Part shown: positions 7,566 to 16,219 of the stretch, in pieces
How positions within the stretch are numbered: position 1 is the first letter of the stretch
Layout of the letters: every line of letters starts with the position of its first letter
Assembly (NCBI RefSeq): GCF_030758955.1
Contig: NZ_CP132360.1
Span: 2,286,617 to 2,332,282 of the forward strand
Origin: Agrococcus beijingensis
GTDB taxonomy: Bacteria > Actinomycetota > Actinomycetes > Actinomycetales > Microbacteriaceae
Length of the DNA stretch: 45,666 bases
Direction of reading: 5' to 3'
Position numbers and translations under genes: made by a program
The notes under the pieces: generated by a model
What the model was told of the DNA's origin: nothing
What the model saw: only the letters and a program-made list of their open reading frames with translations
Databases searched by the model: none

Positions 7566-8729
7566 ATGCTCGACAACGCCGCCGCAGTGCTCATGCGGCT
7601 CGTCTCCGAGAGCGGGCGCGAGCTGGTCGACTTCACCCAGAAGGACGTCGAGCCGGTGAACGAGGGCTTCATCATCGGCTACTCGTGCGGCGTGCGCACC
7701 CGCGACGACTCCATCGAGCGCGTCACCATCTATGTCAACACCTCGCCGAGCGCGCCGGTCGACGAGCACACGGTCGAGCTGCTCGACGCCGCCGGGCGCC
7801 GGCTCACCGCGTGGGCGTACCCGCAGGATCCAGCGCTGCCCTCGCTGCCGGCCGTGTCGTACCCCGAGGCTGCGGGCGTGGTGCTGTCGAAGTTCGGCAT
7901 CGCCGCGGAGGGCGCGCGGCTTCGGATGGAGGCCTATCGCCCAGGCAAGCGCGCTGTGCTGCGGGTCGACACGGCCACCGAGCGCTGGTTCGCGAAGGTG
8001 GTGCATCCGTCGCTGGCCTCGACGATCCACGACCTCCACGAGCGCTTCCGCGCGGCCGGTGTGCCGGTGCCGCGCTCGATCGGCTTCTCCGATGCCGGGC
8101 TGGTGCTGCTGGGCGAGCTGCCGGGCGTGCCTGCGATCGACGTGTTCGAGCGCATCGACCGCGCGCGCTTCGCCCAGGGGCTCGAGCAGCTGACGCAGCA
8201 CATCGCCCAGGTGTCGGTGACGGTGGGTGCGCGCGAGTCCCTGGCTCGCCGGGTCGAGTGGTACGCGGAGCGGATGGAGGAGACCGCGCCGGTCTTCGCC
8301 CGTCAGACGGGGCTGCTGGCGCGGGTCGTGCACGAGCGGTACGCGGCGACCGAGGTGCCACGGCCGGTGACGATCCACGGCGACCTGCACCTCGGTCAGA
8401 TCTTCGTGTCGGAGGACGACCCGTCGGTGATCACCGGCATCCTCGACATCGACACCGCAGGCCTCGGCGACCCGGCCGACGACCGCGGCGCCCTGTTCGG
8501 GCACGTCGTGGTCTCGGCGGTGGAGCGCTCTGCGGGCACGCCCGCGGGGGCCTCGCTCAGCGCGTTCGCCGACGAGCTCCAGGCCGGCTGGCGCGGCGAC
8601 CAGCGCGTCGCGGCCATCGCCGCGACGCACCTGATGGGCCATGCGCTGGCGAGCGCCGGTCGCGGAGACGACCGCGGCGCGGCCTCGGCGCAGCTGCTGC
8701 TGGAGCGCGCCGTGGCCGTGCTCGGCTAG
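7566..8729 (+). CDS. Aminoglycoside phosphotransferase-fold (APH) kinase, substrate unknown
   Basis: 387-residue cytosolic protein with an APH/choline-kinase catalytic core. The catalytic loop HGDLHLGQIF has H271 and D273, and the metal-binding DIDTAGLGDPADD follows about 25 residues later. The N-terminal ~110 residues form an extra domain before a nucleotide-binding lobe (MEAYRPGKRAVLRV...RWFAKVVH). This arrangement is common in actinobacterial sugar or small-molecule kinases and does not by itself imply antibiotic resistance. The ATG at 7566 is favoured by a leaderless -10 box. Its TAG shares the palindrome CTAG (8726-8729) with the stop of the convergent monooxygenase gene. Confidence 0.8.
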   Translation: MLDNAAAVLMRLVSESGRELVDFTQKDVEPVNEGFIIGYSCGVRTRDDSIERVTIYVNTSPSAPVDEHTVELLDAAGRRLTAWAYPQDPALPSLPAVSYPEAAGVVLSKFGIAAEGARLRMEAYRPGKRAVLRVDTATERWFAKVVHPSLASTIHDLHERFRAAGVPVPRSIGFSDAGLVLLGELPGVPAIDVFERIDRARFAQGLEQLTQHIAQVSVTVGARESLARRVEWYAERMEETAPVFARQTGLLARVVHERYAATEVPRPVTIHGDLHLGQIFVSEDDPSVITGILDIDTAGLGDPADDRGALFGHVVVSAVERSAGTPAGASLSAFADELQAGWRGDQRVAAIAATHLMGHALASAGRGDDRGAASAQLLLERAVAVLG

Positions 8730-9769
8730 GCCGTCTCGCCCAGCAGCTGCCGCACGCGGGGCACGACCTCGTTGCCGAACAGCTCGATCGAGCGCAGGTT
8801 GTCGGCGTGGCTGGTGCCGGAGTCGTACTTCAGGTCGAAGCGCTCGACGCCGAGCGTCTCGACGGCCCAGACGATCTTCTGCGCGACCGTCTCGGGGCTG
8901 CCGACGAAGTTGGCGCCGTGCTCGGCGGCGCTGGCCTCGAACTCGCGCTCGGTGGCATCGCCCCAGCCGCGCTCGCGCCCGATGCGGTTGCGGTAGACCA
9001 TCCACTGCGGCATGAGGATGCGCTTCGCCTCGGCGTCGGTCTCGGCGATGAGGCCGGGGGAGTGCATGCCGACTCGGCCGCCCTCGTGCCCGAACTCCTG
9101 CATCGCGCGCCGGTAGAGGCCAGAGAACGGCGCGAACTGCGCGGGGCTGCCGCCGATGATGGCGAGCATCATGTCGAAGCCGTGGTGGGCGGTGCGCACG
9201 ACCGAGTCGGGGGTGCCGCCGACGCCGACCCACACCGGCATGGTGCCGCCGTGCTCGGCGACGTGCGAGCGCGGGAACACCGGCTGCTCCTTGAGCGGTG
9301 AGCGCAGGCGACCCGACCAGGTCACGGGCGTCTCCTTGACCAGCTCTGCGAGCAGCTCGAGGCGCTCCTCGAAGAGGGCCTCGTAGTCCTCGAGCCGATA
9401 GCCGAACAGCGGGAAGGACTCCACGAACGAGCCACGGCCCACGATCATCTCGGCGCGACCGCTCGAGAGGCCGTCGAGGGTGGCGAACTGCTCGAACACC
9501 CGCACCGGGTCGTTCGACGACAGCACAGTGACGGCGGTGCCGAGGTTGATGCGCTCGGTCACCGAGGCGAGTGCGCCCAGCACGATCTCGGGCGCGCTCG
9601 CCGCGAAGTCCTCGCGGTGGTGCTCGCCGAGGCCGAAGAACGCCAGGCCCGCGCGGTCGGCGGCGATGCCCTCCGCGACGGTGTCTCGCAGCGCCTGCGC
9701 GTGCGGGACGGGCTTGCCGTCCACCTCGGGGATGGCTGCGAACGTGTGGACACCGAACTCGATGGGCAT
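8726..9769 (-). CDS. LLM-class flavin-dependent oxidoreductase
   Basis: 347-residue (beta/alpha)8 flavoprotein of the bacterial luciferase-like monooxygenase superfamily, expected to use reduced FMN or F420. Typical stretches are FFGLGEHHREDF, a TAVTVLSSNDPVRVFEQFATLD block, GRAEMIVGRGSFVESFPLFG, and VWVGVGGTPDSVVRTAHHGFDMM. It resembles the alkanal monooxygenase-alpha-like subgroup, but the substrate cannot be told. The start at 9769 (MPIEFGVHTF) has AGAGGAAG 4-5 nt upstream; the longer start at 9814 lacks one. It is single, convergent to the kinase gene and downstream of the qcr operon terminator. Confidence 0.88.
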   Translation of the reverse strand: MPIEFGVHTFAAIPEVDGKPVPHAQALRDTVAEGIAADRAGLAFFGLGEHHREDFAASAPEIVLGALASVTERINLGTAVTVLSSNDPVRVFEQFATLDGLSSGRAEMIVGRGSFVESFPLFGYRLEDYEALFEERLELLAELVKETPVTWSGRLRSPLKEQPVFPRSHVAEHGGTMPVWVGVGGTPDSVVRTAHHGFDMMLAIIGGSPAQFAPFSGLYRRAMQEFGHEGGRVGMHSPGLIAETDAEAKRILMPQWMVYRNRIGRERGWGDATEREFEASAAEHGANFVGSPETVAQKIVWAVETLGVERFDLKYDSGTSHADNLRSIELFGNEVVPRVRQLLGETA

Positions 9770-9832
9770 GGGCTTCCTCTCCACTGCAGGAGAACGTCCG
9801 GAGCGTCCCGGCATTCCTTCGAATGGAAACGA

Positions 9833-9863
9833 CGAAGGGCCCGGCGGTGAACCGGGCCCTTCG
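9833..9863 (-). terminator. Rho-independent terminator of ctaE-qcrCAB operon
   Basis: Perfect 12-bp stem CGAAGGGCCCGG / CCGGGCCCTTCG with a 7-nt loop, 19 nt past the qcrB stop. On the minus strand it is followed by a short T-rich run (CGTTTCC). Confidence 0.85.
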
Positions 9864-9881
9864 CGTGCAGCGCCTTGGCGC

Positions 9882-11468
9882 CTAGTGGTGGCGCTTGGTC
9901 GCCTCGAGCTCCTTGGGGGAGACGGGGCTGATGCGGTCCTCGAAGAACCAGCGCGTCAGCGCAGCGCGCAGGTGCGTGGCCGGGGTGATCCTGCCCTTGG
10001 CGTTCGGGCGGACCATCACGGGCTCGTAGTCGTCGAACGCCTTGAGCTTCCACGACTCGTACTCGTCGAGCTGCTCGTGCACCTCGACGAACTCGCCGCC
10101 GGGTCGGCGCACGATGCGACCGGACTCGTAGCCGTGCAGCAGGATCTCGCGGTCCTTCTTCTGCAGGCCGAGCGCGATCCGCTTCGTCAGCAGGTAGGCG
10201 ATGATCGGGCCGAGGATGAGCGTCGCCTGCAGCCACCAGGTGACCTGGAAGACGTTGAGGCGGAAGTGGGTCGCGATCAGGTCGGACGAGGCCGCGGCCC
10301 ACATCACGGCGTAGAACACGATGCCCGCGGCGCCGATGGCCGTGCGCGTCGGGTTGTTGCGGGGACGCTCGGCGATGTGGTGCTCGCGCTTGTCGCCCGT
10401 GATCCACTGCTCGATGAAGGGGTAGAACATCACCAGCACGATGAAGGCGCCGAGCACCGCCATCGGCAGCAGGATGTTCCACGAGAACGTCAGGCCGAAG
10501 AGCTCGGACTCGAGGCCGGGCGCCAGTCGCAGCGCGCCGTCGGCGAAGCCGATGTACCAGTCGGGCTGGGTGCCCGCCGAGACCGGTGATGGGTCGTAAG
10601 GGCCGTAGTTCCAGATCGGGTTGATCGTGAACAGCGAGGCGATCAGCACCAGCACGCCGAAGACGATGAAGAAGAACGATCCGGCCTTCGCGGCGAACAG
10701 CGGCATGATCGGCGCGCCGACCACGTTGTCGTTGGTCTTGCCCGGGCCGGCGAACTGGGTGTGCTTGTTGACGACCATGAGCACCAGGTGCACGCCGATC
10801 ATCACGATCACGATCGCCGGCAGCAGCATGATGTGCAGCACGAACAGCCTCGGCACGATGTCGTCACCGGGGAACAGCCCGCCGAAGAACAGGTACGAGA
10901 TCCAGGTGCCGACGATCGGGATGCCCTTGACCATGCCGTTGATGATCGCGAGGCCGTTGCCCGACAGCAGGTCGTCGGGGAGCGAGTAGCCGGTGAAGCC
11001 CTCGGCCATCGCGAGGATGAAGAGCACGAAGCCGATCACCCAGTTGATCTCGCGAGGCTTGCGGAACGCGCCGGTGAAGAACACGCGCAGCATGTGCAGG
11101 CCGATGGCCGCCACGAACAGCAGCGCCGACCAGTGGTGCACCTGCCGCATGAGCAGGCCGCCGCGGATGTCGAACGAGATGTCGAGCGACGAGGCGTAGG
11201 CGGCCGACATCGCGATGCCCTTGAGCGGCACGTACGAGCCCTCGTAGTGGACCTCGGTCATCGACGGGTCGAAGAAGAACGTCAGGAACGTGCCCGAGAG
11301 CAGGATCGCGACGAACGAGTAGAGGATGATCTCGCCGAGCATGAACGACCAGTGGTCCGGGAAGACCTTGCGGCCGAGGGCCGCGACCATGGTCGAGATG
11401 CTGGTGCGCTCATCGAGGTAGTTCGACGCCTTCGAGGTGAAGGTGTCACGCGTGGCTGTCGCGGTCAT
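9882..11468 (-). CDS. qcrB: Cytochrome bc1 complex cytochrome b subunit
   Basis: 528-residue integral membrane subunit of the menaquinol:cytochrome c reductase that in actinobacteria forms a bcc-aa3 supercomplex. Eight or so membrane helices are visible, with the haem-ligand histidine pairs in MRQVHHWSALLFVAAIGLHMLR and in the following LHIMLLPAIVIVMIGVHLVL helix. The quinol-site PDWY motif (PDWYIGFADGALRL) is the actinobacterial form of PEWY. A ~100-residue charged cytosolic C-terminal extension (from about residue 430) is characteristic of actinobacterial QcrB. The ATG overlaps the qcrA stop by 4 nt. Confidence 0.97.
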   Translation of the reverse strand: MTATATRDTFTSKASNYLDERTSISTMVAALGRKVFPDHWSFMLGEIILYSFVAILLSGTFLTFFFDPSMTEVHYEGSYVPLKGIAMSAAYASSLDISFDIRGGLLMRQVHHWSALLFVAAIGLHMLRVFFTGAFRKPREINWVIGFVLFILAMAEGFTGYSLPDDLLSGNGLAIINGMVKGIPIVGTWISYLFFGGLFPGDDIVPRLFVLHIMLLPAIVIVMIGVHLVLMVVNKHTQFAGPGKTNDNVVGAPIMPLFAAKAGSFFFIVFGVLVLIASLFTINPIWNYGPYDPSPVSAGTQPDWYIGFADGALRLAPGLESELFGLTFSWNILLPMAVLGAFIVLVMFYPFIEQWITGDKREHHIAERPRNNPTRTAIGAAGIVFYAVMWAAASSDLIATHFRLNVFQVTWWLQATLILGPIIAYLLTKRIALGLQKKDREILLHGYESGRIVRRPGGEFVEVHEQLDEYESWKLKAFDDYEPVMVRPNAKGRITPATHLRAALTRWFFEDRISPVSPKELEATKRHH

Positions 11469-12577
11469 GCGCGGTGCTCCGTCTCAGCTGCCGACGCCGG
11501 GATGTGCTCCGGGTCGACGTGGCCCAGGCGCTCCCAGTACGACGGGCCGATCGGTTCGGTGAAGTCGCTCTGGGCGACGAGGAAGCCGTCGGCGTCGACG
11601 GTGATGGGCAGCTGCGGCAGCGGGCGCTTCGCCGGGCCGAAGATGACCTTGGCATGCTCGGTGACGTCGAAGGTCGACTGGTGGCAGGGGCACAGGAGGT
11701 GGTGCGTCTGCTGCTCGTACAGCGCCACGGGGCAGCCGACGTGCGTGCAGATCTTCGAGTAGGCGACGATGCCGTCGTACGACCAGCCGGCGCGATCCGG
11801 GTCCTCCTTGAGGCGGTCGAGCGGCAGGCGCATGAGCAGCACCGATGCGAGCGCCTTCTGGTCGAGGTAGCCCTCGTCGTGACCGACGTCGGCGAGCGAC
11901 TCGGGGATGACGTGGAACGCGGAGCCGACCGTGACCTGGTCGGCGCGGATCGGGGTGCCGGTCGGGTCGAGCGCGAGGCGCTCGCCTGCCGTCCACATCG
12001 TGTTGGAGATGGCCTCGACGGCGTCCTGCGCCGGAGCGAGGTCGCGGAAGAGCACGATCGCCGGCAGCGGCGTGAGCGCGACGGCGCCGATCAGCGTGTT
12101 GCGGATCAGCGTGCGACGCGAGAACCCGGACTCCTGGTCGCCGAGCTGGAAGATCTCGACCGAGCGGGCTCGGCTCTTCTCGGAGCCGCGCGACAGGTGG
12201 CGCTCCTCGACGACCTCGTGGCTGCTCATGAGCTGGCGGGCCCAGTGCATGCCGCCGATGCCGACGCCCAGCAGGGCGAGGGCGATCGCGAGGCCGAGGA
12301 ACAGGTTGTTGAACCTGACGCTGGTCATGTTGCCGGGCTCGATGGGCACGGCGATGTAGGCGACGATCGCCAGCACCGAGCCGAGCATCGAGGCCAGGAA
12401 CCAGCCGACGACCTGGCGCTCCGCGCGCCGCTCCTTGTGCGGGTGGAGATCGGTCTGGCGCGGGCGGTGCGGCGGCAGACCGGGGTTCTCGAACGCGTCC
12501 GTGCGCTCGATCGCGGCGCCACGGTCGTAGACGACGACATCGTGCCCAGCGGGGGCGGACTGGTCTTCAGCCGACAT
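11465..12577 (-). CDS. qcrA: Cytochrome bc1 complex Rieske iron-sulfur subunit
   Basis: 370-residue Rieske protein with the two [2Fe-2S] ligand boxes CTHVGCP and CPCHQS. As in other actinobacteria it has three N-terminal membrane helices (around WFLASMLGSVLAIVAYIAV, LFLGLAIALALLGVGIGGMHW and TLIGAVALTPLPAIVLF) rather than one. It passes electrons from menaquinol to QcrC. The start ATG at 12577 (MSAEDQSAP) is preferred because GGAAGGA lies 5 nt upstream; an in-frame ATG at 12604 next to the qcrC stop has no such site. Confidence 0.95.
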   Translation of the reverse strand: MSAEDQSAPAGHDVVVYDRGAAIERTDAFENPGLPPHRPRQTDLHPHKERRAERQVVGWFLASMLGSVLAIVAYIAVPIEPGNMTSVRFNNLFLGLAIALALLGVGIGGMHWARQLMSSHEVVEERHLSRGSEKSRARSVEIFQLGDQESGFSRRTLIRNTLIGAVALTPLPAIVLFRDLAPAQDAVEAISNTMWTAGERLALDPTGTPIRADQVTVGSAFHVIPESLADVGHDEGYLDQKALASVLLMRLPLDRLKEDPDRAGWSYDGIVAYSKICTHVGCPVALYEQQTHHLLCPCHQSTFDVTEHAKVIFGPAKRPLPQLPITVDADGFLVAQSDFTEPIGPSYWERLGHVDPEHIPASAAETEHRA

Positions 12578-12607
12578 GCTGGTCCTTCCTGTGTCCTGCG
12601 CCATGGA

Positions 12608-13429
12608 TCAGTTCGGCTTCGAGGTGAGCCACACGGTCACGGCGACGAGGCCGCCGAGGCCGAAGATCCAGATGAAGAGACCCTCGGAGACCGGGCCGAG
12701 CCCGCCGAGGTCGAAGCCTCCGACCGACGGGTTGTTGTCGAGGTAGTCGAGGTAGGCGAGGATCTCGCGCTTCTCGTCGGGGGAGATGTTCGCGTCGTTG
12801 AAGACGGGCATGTTCTGCGGACCGGTGAGCATCGCCTCGTAGACGTGCGCGGGGTCGATGTCCTTCAGATGCGGGGCGAACTTCCCCTCGGTGAGCGCAC
12901 CGCCGGCGCCGGCCACGTTGTGGCACATGGCGCAGTTGATGCGGAAGAGCTCGGCGCCGCGGGCGACGCCCTCGTCATCGACCTGCGAGACGTCGAGCAG
13001 CTCCTCGTCGGGGATGCCCGGCCCGGGGGCCAGCGAGGCGATGTAGTCGCCCATCGCGTCGGACTGCTCCTGCGAGAACTGCGGTTCGCGCTGCTCTGCC
13101 TGCGGGCCCTGCATGGCCATCGGCATGCGGCCCGTCATGACCTGGAAGTCGACGGATGCCGCACCGACGCCGATGAGGCTGACGCCGTTCTCGGTGCCCT
13201 CGGCGTTCAGCCCGTGGCACGTGGCGCAGTTGGCGCGGAACAGCAGCTCGCCGTCCTCAGCCGTCAGCTGCTGTGCGAGCGGGGCGCCTGCGGGCTCCGC
13301 GTTCGCGACAGAGCCGACCGCGACGGAGGCGCCGCCCGCGGCGACGAGTCCGATCATGAGCAGTGCCGCGCTGGCGAGGGGGTGCCTGCGACCGGTCTTC
13401 TTGCGTGATGCCAACGTTCTCAGTCCCAA
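12608..13429 (-). CDS. qcrC: Cytochrome bc1 complex di-haem cytochrome c subunit
   Basis: 273-residue actinobacterial cytochrome cc subunit with two c-type haem sites, CATCH and CAMCH, each in its own domain. It has an N-terminal membrane anchor or signal (AALLMIGLVAAGGASVAV) and a C-terminal helix (LFIWIFGLGGLVAVTVWL). It replaces a soluble cytochrome c by wiring bc1 directly to the aa3 oxidase. Start choice is uncertain: TTG at 13429 is listed, and TTG at 13414 (MASRKKTGRRH) would fit the usual length of relatives as well. No ATG is available near the N-terminus and no strong ribosome binding site is visible for either. Confidence 0.93.
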   Translation of the reverse strand: MGLRTLASRKKTGRRHPLASAALLMIGLVAAGGASVAVGSVANAEPAGAPLAQQLTAEDGELLFRANCATCHGLNAEGTENGVSLIGVGAASVDFQVMTGRMPMAMQGPQAEQREPQFSQEQSDAMGDYIASLAPGPGIPDEELLDVSQVDDEGVARGAELFRINCAMCHNVAGAGGALTEGKFAPHLKDIDPAHVYEAMLTGPQNMPVFNDANISPDEKREILAYLDYLDNNPSVGGFDLGGLGPVSEGLFIWIFGLGGLVAVTVWLTSKPN

Positions 13430-13433
13430 CCGT

Positions 13434-14069
13434 TTACTTGAGCCAGTAGATGACGAGGTACAGGCCGATCCAGACCACGTCGACGAAGTGCCAGTAGTAG
13501 GAGATGACGTGCGCGCTCGTCGCCTCCTTGTGCCCGAATCGCTTCACCGCGTACGCGCGGCCGATGACGAACAGGAAGGCGAACAGCCCGGCCGTCACGT
13601 GCAGGCCGTGGAAGCCGGTCGTGATGTAGAAGGCGCTGCCGTACGAGTTCGACTGGATCGTCACGCCGTGCTGGACGAGCTCGACGTACTCGAACACCTG
13701 CAGGACGACGAAGATCGCGCCCATCGCGTAGGTGAGGTAGAACCACTCGATCATGCCCCACTTGGCGAACTGCAGCCGGCCGCCCGAACGACGCACGAGG
13801 CCGTGCTCCGCGGCGTTCGCGCCCGCCTGGCAGGTGAAGCTCGACGCCAGCAGGATCGCGGTGTTGATCGTGGCGAACACGACGTTCAGCTTCTCGGCCT
13901 CTGTGGCGAACAGATCACCCGACATCGATCGGAGGGTGAAGTAGATCGCGAAGAGACCGGCGAAGAACATGACTTCGCTGCCGAGCCAGACGATCGTGCC
14001 GACCGCGACGGTGTTCGGCCGCCGGATCATCGGCACCGTGGGCGACGAGGAGAGCGCAGTAGTGGACAC
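13434..14069 (-). CDS. ctaE: Cytochrome c oxidase subunit III
   Basis: 211-residue five-helix subunit III of the aa3 terminal oxidase. Landmarks are [20 protein letters not shown] near the N-terminus, [15 protein letters not shown] and a C-terminal [19 protein letters not shown] helix, all typical of CtaE. It is the first gene of the ctaE-qcrC-qcrA-qcrB operon, with a 4-nt gap to qcrC. The GTG start at 14069 is supported by a leaderless TAGGAT -10 box 6 nt upstream. Confidence 0.96.
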   Translation of the reverse strand: MSTTALSSSPTVPMIRRPNTVAVGTIVWLGSEVMFFAGLFAIYFTLRSMSGDLFATEAEKLNVVFATINTAILLASSFTCQAGANAAEHGLVRRSGGRLQFAKWGMIEWFYLTYAMGAIFVVLQVFEYVELVQHGVTIQSNSYGSAFYITTGFHGLHVTAGLFAFLFVIGRAYAVKRFGHKEATSAHVISYYWHFVDVVWIGLYLVIYWLK

Positions 14070-14075
14070 GCTCTC

Positions 14076-14081
14076 ATCCTA
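14076..14081 (-). promoter_or_regulatory. -10 element, leaderless, ctaE-qcrCAB operon
   Basis: TAGGAT on the minus strand, then GAGAGC, then the ctaE GTG at 14069. Confidence 0.6.
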
Positions 14082-14134
14082 GTGACAGATGCGCCGGTGG
14101 TCTCGACCCGACGGGCCAGCGTGCCGCGAAAAGA

Positions 14135-14140
14135 TAGGCT
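14135..14140 (+). promoter_or_regulatory. -10 element of trpD
   Basis: TAGGCT followed by GGAGCA and the ATG at 14147. The 6-nt spacing suggests a leaderless message, although GGAG also resembles a truncated ribosome binding site. Confidence 0.6.
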
Positions 14141-14146
14141 GGAGCA

Positions 14147-15202
14147 ATGGATCGCCTCTTGACCTGGCCAGTCGTCCTCGAATCCCTGCTGGCAGGTGAG
14201 GATCTCGCGATCCGCCAGGCTGAGTGGGCCATGGCCGAGGTCGTCGCGGGACGCGCCACCGAGGCGCAGATCGCCGGCTTCCTCATCGCGCTGCGCGGCA
14301 AGGGCGTCGTCGCCGAGGAATTGGTGGGCTTCCGCGACGCGATCCTCGAGGCCGCCGTGCCGCTCGCCGGCGACACCCGAGTCGTCGACATCGTGGGCAC
14401 CGGCGGCGACCGGCAGCACACCGTCAACATCTCCACCACAGCCAGCATCGTGGTGGCCGCCAGCGGCGTGCCGGTGCTCAAGCACGGCAACCGCGCCGTG
14501 TCGTCATCCTCGGGCGCGTCGGACGTGCTCGAGGCGCTCGGGCTCGTGCCCGCCGACGACGATCCGGCGGTCGTCCGCCGCATCCTCGAGCAGGCCGGCA
14601 TCTCCTTCGCCTGGGCCACGCGCTTCCACCCCGGCTTCCGCCACGCGGGCCCCGTCCGCGCGCAGCTCGGCGTGCCCACCGTCTTCAACTACCTCGGCCC
14701 CCTGGTGAACCCCGCGCGACCCGAGGTGTCGCTCGTCGGCGTCGCCGACAAGCACGTGATCGAGCAGTTCGTGGGGGTCTTCGCCACCCGCGGCGCGACC
14801 GCACTGGTCGTGCGCGGCGAGGACGGCCTCGACGAGCTGACCACCACCGGCCACTCCGAGCTCTGGGAGGTCGCGCGCGGCGACGTCGTCGAGCACGACA
14901 TCGACCCCCGCGAGCTCGGCATCCCGCGCGCCAGCCTCGACGACCTGCGAGGCGGCTCCGCCGAGCAGAACGCCGACGTGCTGCGACGCACCCTGGCCGG
15001 CGAGCAGGGGCCGGTGCGCGACATCGTGCTGCTCAACGCGGCCGCCGCCCTGGTCGCCTGGCGCCTCGACCGCGACCCTCGGCAGAAGGACCGTTCGCTG
15101 GTCGAGCGGCTCTCCGAGGAGCTGGTGATCGCGCGCGACGCCGTCGACTCCGGCGCCGCCACGCGCACGCTCGAGGCGTGGCGCGCCGCCGCAGGCGCCT
15201 GA
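14147..15202 (+). CDS. trpD: Anthranilate phosphoribosyltransferase
   Basis: 351-residue enzyme of tryptophan synthesis that joins anthranilate to PRPP. The PRPP-binding glycine loop appears as DIVGTGGDRQHTVNIST, followed by KHGNRAVSSSSGASDVLEALG and the FNYLGPLVNPARP segment before the C-terminal alpha/beta domain. The KHGNRA motif supports assignment to TrpD rather than to the nucleoside phosphorylases of the same fold. It is separate from other trp genes and divergent from ctaE, as often in Microbacteriaceae. A 7-nt gap to the next gene suggests co-transcription. Confidence 0.96.
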   Translation: MDRLLTWPVVLESLLAGEDLAIRQAEWAMAEVVAGRATEAQIAGFLIALRGKGVVAEELVGFRDAILEAAVPLAGDTRVVDIVGTGGDRQHTVNISTTASIVVAASGVPVLKHGNRAVSSSSGASDVLEALGLVPADDDPAVVRRILEQAGISFAWATRFHPGFRHAGPVRAQLGVPTVFNYLGPLVNPARPEVSLVGVADKHVIEQFVGVFATRGATALVVRGEDGLDELTTTGHSELWEVARGDVVEHDIDPRELGIPRASLDDLRGGSAEQNADVLRRTLAGEQGPVRDIVLLNAAAALVAWRLDRDPRQKDRSLVERLSEELVIARDAVDSGAATRTLEAWRAAAGA

Positions 15203-15209
15203 CCCGGCC

Positions 15210-16160
15210 GTGAGCACCCAGACGGTTGAGCGCCCCCGCGCGCAGCGGCAGGCCAGATGGGTGCGCGAGGAGGTCTGGTTCAGCTGGCCGCTGCGCTGGG
15301 CAGACCGCACCTCCCGCTCGCTCCTGCTGGTGTCGCTCAGCCTGGGCGGGCTGCTGACCATCTACGGCCTGACCCTGCTGCTGCATCGCCCGCCGGTGCT
15401 CACGCCGTCGGTGACGCTGCGCTCGATCGGCGTGCTGCTGCTGCTGCTGGCCGCGTTCGCGGCACCGGCGTCGCGGGGCTATCGGGTCGGCGCGCTCTAC
15501 TGCATCGTGCTGTTCGCGAGCGCGCAGGTCGTGCTCGTGCTCATGCAGTCGACCGACGTGCTCGGTGCCACCACCTACGGCATGCACTCGGCCGTGGAGT
15601 TCAGCGCCGGCGGCGCGCTCATCGTCGCCTGGATGCTGGTGCGGATGCGGCACCCCGTGACGCTGCTGATCGTGGTGCTCGGCTACGCCACCGCCGGCGC
15701 GGCGTTCTTCGGCCGTGTCATGCCGACCGTGCGACCGCGACTGGCGGCCACGACCGCGCAGGAGGCGGCCAGCGCGGTCGACGAGCTCATCGTGCGCTCG
15801 GTGATGCTGGTGCTGCTGCTCGGCCTGGTGCTGCTCGGCTGGTGGCTCGACGGCTGGATGCGTGCGCTCCTGCCGGTCGCGAACGTCGCGGAGCCGCACG
15901 GGTCGGGCAGGGCGTCGCGCACCGGCGAGCGCCCCCGGCTGCGCTACGCCTTCGTGACCATGCTCGTCGGCCTCGACCTCATCGCGATCGCGGTGGCGAT
16001 CTCGGCCAAGCAGCCGGTCGAGCGCGGCAGGCTGGCGAGCGAGGACGACTGGTGGGCGTCGATCATCCTCGCCATCTCGACGGGCCGGGTGGCGATGATC
16101 GCCGTCGCCGTCGGGGCGGCGATCATCTGGCTGAGCGACCCGGCCTACCGCGCCGGCTGA
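15210..16160 (+). CDS. Hypothetical polytopic membrane protein
   Basis: 316-residue protein with about eight hydrophobic helices: approximately residues 37-57, 70-88, 94-112, 128-146, 150-168, 196-218, 248-268 and 290-310. A soluble loop (about 220-243, charged and Gly-rich) separates the last two helices. I recognise no transporter or enzyme motif. The GTG at 15210 lies 7 nt after trpD, so it is probably the second gene of that transcript, which ends at the hairpin at 16170. Confidence 0.7.
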   Translation: MSTQTVERPRAQRQARWVREEVWFSWPLRWADRTSRSLLLVSLSLGGLLTIYGLTLLLHRPPVLTPSVTLRSIGVLLLLLAAFAAPASRGYRVGALYCIVLFASAQVVLVLMQSTDVLGATTYGMHSAVEFSAGGALIVAWMLVRMRHPVTLLIVVLGYATAGAAFFGRVMPTVRPRLAATTAQEAASAVDELIVRSVMLVLLLGLVLLGWWLDGWMRALLPVANVAEPHGSGRASRTGERPRLRYAFVTMLVGLDLIAIAVAISAKQPVERGRLASEDDWWASIILAISTGRVAMIAVAVGAAIIWLSDPAYRAG

Positions 16161-16169
16161 AGCACAGCG

Positions 16170-16199
16170 AGAAGGGGGCGACCGCAGTCGCCCCCTTCT
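16170..16199. terminator. Bidirectional terminator between trpD unit and glpK
   Basis: Perfect 12-bp stem AGAAGGGGGCGA / TCGCCCCCTTCT with 6-nt loop CCGCAG between convergent genes, 9 nt after one stop and 20 nt after the other. Confidence 0.85.
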
Positions 16200-16219
16200 G
16201 CTCGAGCTGTCAGCTCCAG

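Noticed and set aside
7566..8729. Aminoglycoside resistance gene
   Set aside because: The APH fold is shared by many metabolic kinases; no residues specific for an aminoglycoside enzyme are evident, and the N-terminal domain differs.
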